A DNA stretch of 7,345 nucleotides from Brevibacillus sp. GTDB taxonomy: Bacteria; Bacillota; Bacilli; Brevibacillales; Brevibacillaceae. The stretch lies in contig JARDZO010000273.1 in the NCBI GenBank assembly GCA_029240815.1, positions 1 through 7,345 on the forward strand, written 5' to 3'. The notes beneath the pieces were generated by a model that worked only from the letters and a program-made list of their open reading frames with translations, did not search any database and was not told where the DNA came from. Made by a program: the position numbers and the translations under genes. Positions 5,836 through 7,345 of this stretch are shown in pieces (the stretch's first letter is position 1; every line of letters begins with the position of its first letter).

Positions 5836-6663
5836 TTGAAACATAAACCAAACGAAATCGTACAGGTAACCGGCTTGAAGGTTAAGGTAGACACTCCGCG
5901 AGGCATGCAAGGAATCGTTCACGGCATCGATTTTGAGCTAACTCCGGGCCGCGTGCTAGGACTTGTGGGCGAAAGCGGGAGTGGCAAAACGATGACCTGT
6001 CACTCGATTCTTCAGCTGCATGATCAGAAAACGACATGCGTGGAAGGTAGTATCCGATTGAACGGACGCGAGCTGAACGGACTTCCAGCTGAGGAAATGC
6101 GGCGAATTCGAGGAAAGGAGGTTGGGTTCATCATGCAAAATCCGATGAATGCCTTTTCCCCGGTCTTTTCCATCGGCAATCAATTTACGGAGACGATCTG
6201 CGCTCATACGGCTTTCGGAAAAAAACAAGCGCTTGAATTGGCTGCAAGCGCATTAGAGGACGTAAATTTGCCTGACCCCCTCATGCTCATGCGGAGGTAT
6301 CCCTTTGAACTGAGTGGAGGCATGCTGCAGCGGGCGATGATTGCGCTCGCGATTTGTTTGCGGCCAGCGCTGCTTATTGCGGATGAGCCAACTACAGCGC
6401 TCGATACGGCAAACCAGCTGCAGGTGCTGCGCCTTCTCGACCGCATTCGTACAGACTATGGGACGGCCATTCTACTGATCTCACACGATTTGGGTGTCAT
6501 CGCGGAAATGGCAGATGAGGTCGCCGTTATGCAGCGTGGTGAATTTGTGGAGAAAGCGGATGTTTTTGATCTCTTCGATCATCCTTCTCATTCGTACACG
6601 AAGCAGTTGATGAAGGCACGCCCTACTTTGAATGTGAATCATCGCATCGAGGAGTTTGCGTAA
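5836..6663 (+). CDS. cntD: Metal/opine-metallophore ABC transporter ATPase (CntD/NikD-like)
   Basis: The 275-residue ATPase starts at TTG 5836, 6 bases after the cntC stop, with AAGGGATGAGG just upstream; the next ATG would remove part of the first strand. All motifs are intact: Walker A GESGSGKT (45-52), Q-loop Q101, signature LSGGM (159-163) followed by LQR as in NikD, Walker B LLIADE (179-184), D-loop ALD (188-190) and switch H217. The catalytic Glu is E184. The C-terminal tail is short, as in NikD, and lacks the long oligopeptide-type extension of DppD/OppD. It energises import through CntB and CntC. NikD/CntD normally works with a second, different ATPase (NikE/CntF), which is not in the next position here. 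Confidence 0.9.
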   Translation: MKHKPNEIVQVTGLKVKVDTPRGMQGIVHGIDFELTPGRVLGLVGESGSGKTMTCHSILQLHDQKTTCVEGSIRLNGRELNGLPAEEMRRIRGKEVGFIMQNPMNAFSPVFSIGNQFTETICAHTAFGKKQALELAASALEDVNLPDPLMLMRRYPFELSGGMLQRAMIALAICLRPALLIADEPTTALDTANQLQVLRLLDRIRTDYGTAILLISHDLGVIAEMADEVAVMQRGEFVEKADVFDLFDHPSHSYTKQLMKARPTLNVNHRIEEFA

Positions 6664-6665
6664 TC

Positions 6666-7345
6666 ATGAATACTTTACTGCAGCAGCAGACAGTTACGGA
6701 AAGCGGTCCGTTCGGATGGAAAGCGTTTCAAATTTATATGGTCGCCATATTGTTTTATACGACCAGCCATATTCTTCTCATTCTTGTGCCAATTAGCTCC
6801 CATGCGATGGGAGCAGCACCTTCACAAATCGGTTTCATCATGGGCGGGTATATGTTCACTTCCATGTTTCTGCGCCCAGTTGCCGGCAAAATCGTCGACA
6901 AGTTCGGTGTCAATCGAATTTTTGCAGCCGCTCTGCTTCTGAATGTGCTTGCTGTATCTTGTTATGCGGTTCAAGAGCTTTGGGTGTTTGCGGTGCTTCG
7001 CGTTCTTCAAGGTATCATTCTTTCCTTCTTTTCCATGATCCTGCACCTGATGATTATCGAAGCGCTGTCAGAGAAAGCAAGGGGCCAGGGGCTGTCGCTG
7101 TTCTCTCTGTCTTCCATGCTGCCTTACACGTATGGGCCGTATTTGGCTTTGTGTTTTGTAGAAAAGGTCCCGCAGACATATCTTTTTCTGGCCTTGATCC
7201 CCATCGCGTTGACGACACTTTTGATCGGGATCAAAATTCGACTGCCCGATCGTCCCCATTCGCATGCTGAGGCTTCCCATGCAGATAGGCTGCCAGCGAG
7301 CGGGTCTTATCACGCATGGAAGGATCGAAAGCTGATGTTCCCTTC
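6666..7345 (+). CDS. cntE: MFS efflux transporter, likely opine-metallophore exporter (CntE-like), 3'-truncated by the window edge
   Basis: The ATG lies 2 bases after the cntD stop; GAGGAG (6649-6654), inside the end of cntD, is its ribosome site. The frame is open to the end of the window (226 codons), so about half of a usual 400-residue MFS protein is seen. Six hydrophobic segments are visible (about 21-43, 53-73, 84-102, 107-131, 142-163, 170-189). MFS motif A is present between TM2 and TM3 (GKIVDKFGVNR, 74-84, with D78), and R112-VLQG in TM4. After TM6 comes the central cytoplasmic loop, which contains four His (198, 200, 205, 216). Its place in the importer operon points to export of the metallophore that the ABC system recovers, as CntE does for staphylopine. 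Substrate is inferred from context only; another MFS role is possible. Confidence 0.8.
   Translation, partial: MNTLLQQQTVTESGPFGWKAFQIYMVAILFYTTSHILLILVPISSHAMGAAPSQIGFIMGGYMFTSMFLRPVAGKIVDKFGVNRIFAAALLLNVLAVSCYAVQELWVFAVLRVLQGIILSFFSMILHLMIIEALSEKARGQGLSLFSLSSMLPYTYGPYLALCFVEKVPQTYLFLALIPIALTTLLIGIKIRLPDRPHSHAEASHADRLPASGSYHAWKDRKLMFP

Noticed and set aside
1..7345. CRISPR array, insertion sequence or phage genes
   Set aside because: No regularly spaced direct repeats, no transposase or integrase motifs in any frame; the only hint of mobility is the ssrA-like fragment.

Overview
The window reads as chromosomal DNA of a Gram-positive Bacillales bacterium, most likely Paenibacillus or a close relative. 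The reasons are the strong AGGAGG-type ribosome binding sites, TTG starts, a lipoprotein signal peptide on the solute-binding protein, a Bacillus-type 7-1-7 Fur operator, and a prolyl 4-hydroxylase that closely resembles the Bacillus anthracis type. This placement comes from reading the sequence, not from a database search.

Left part (1-2034): three small, unrelated metabolic genes. A prolyl 4-hydroxylase, cut at its 5' end by the window edge, runs rightward. It converges on a leftward two-cupin pirin-family gene across a 58-base gap that holds a terminator nested inside a 20-bp inverted repeat. Divergent from the pirin gene is an NAD(P)H-dependent FMN reductase.

Middle (2035-2413): this intergenic stretch is unusually informative. 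It holds an orphan 3' end of a tRNA-like RNA gene, most like tmRNA (ssrA), with T-loop, acceptor strand and CCA but no 5' part. Then come a 16-base perfect palindrome, a strong rho-independent terminator, and a consensus sigma-A promoter whose -35 is covered by one Fur box, with a second Fur box at the transcription start and a weaker third one in the leader. The ssrA fragment looks like an old integration scar (an att site).

Right part (2414-7345, running off the window): a tightly packed rightward operon encodes a nickel/opine-metallophore ABC importer of the NikABCD/CntABCD type (lipoprotein binding protein, two permeases, one ATPase). An MFS efflux protein of the CntE type begins 2 bases after the ATPase gene. 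Importer plus MFS exporter under Fur control is the layout of staphylopine/bacillopaline-type systems: the exporter releases an opine metallophore and the ABC transporter recovers the metal complex. Two expected parts are not in the window. The second ATPase (cntF) is absent from its usual place between cntD and cntE, and the metallophore synthesis genes (cntL, cntM and, in staphylococci, cntK) are not upstream. They would have to lie beyond 7345 or elsewhere in the genome.
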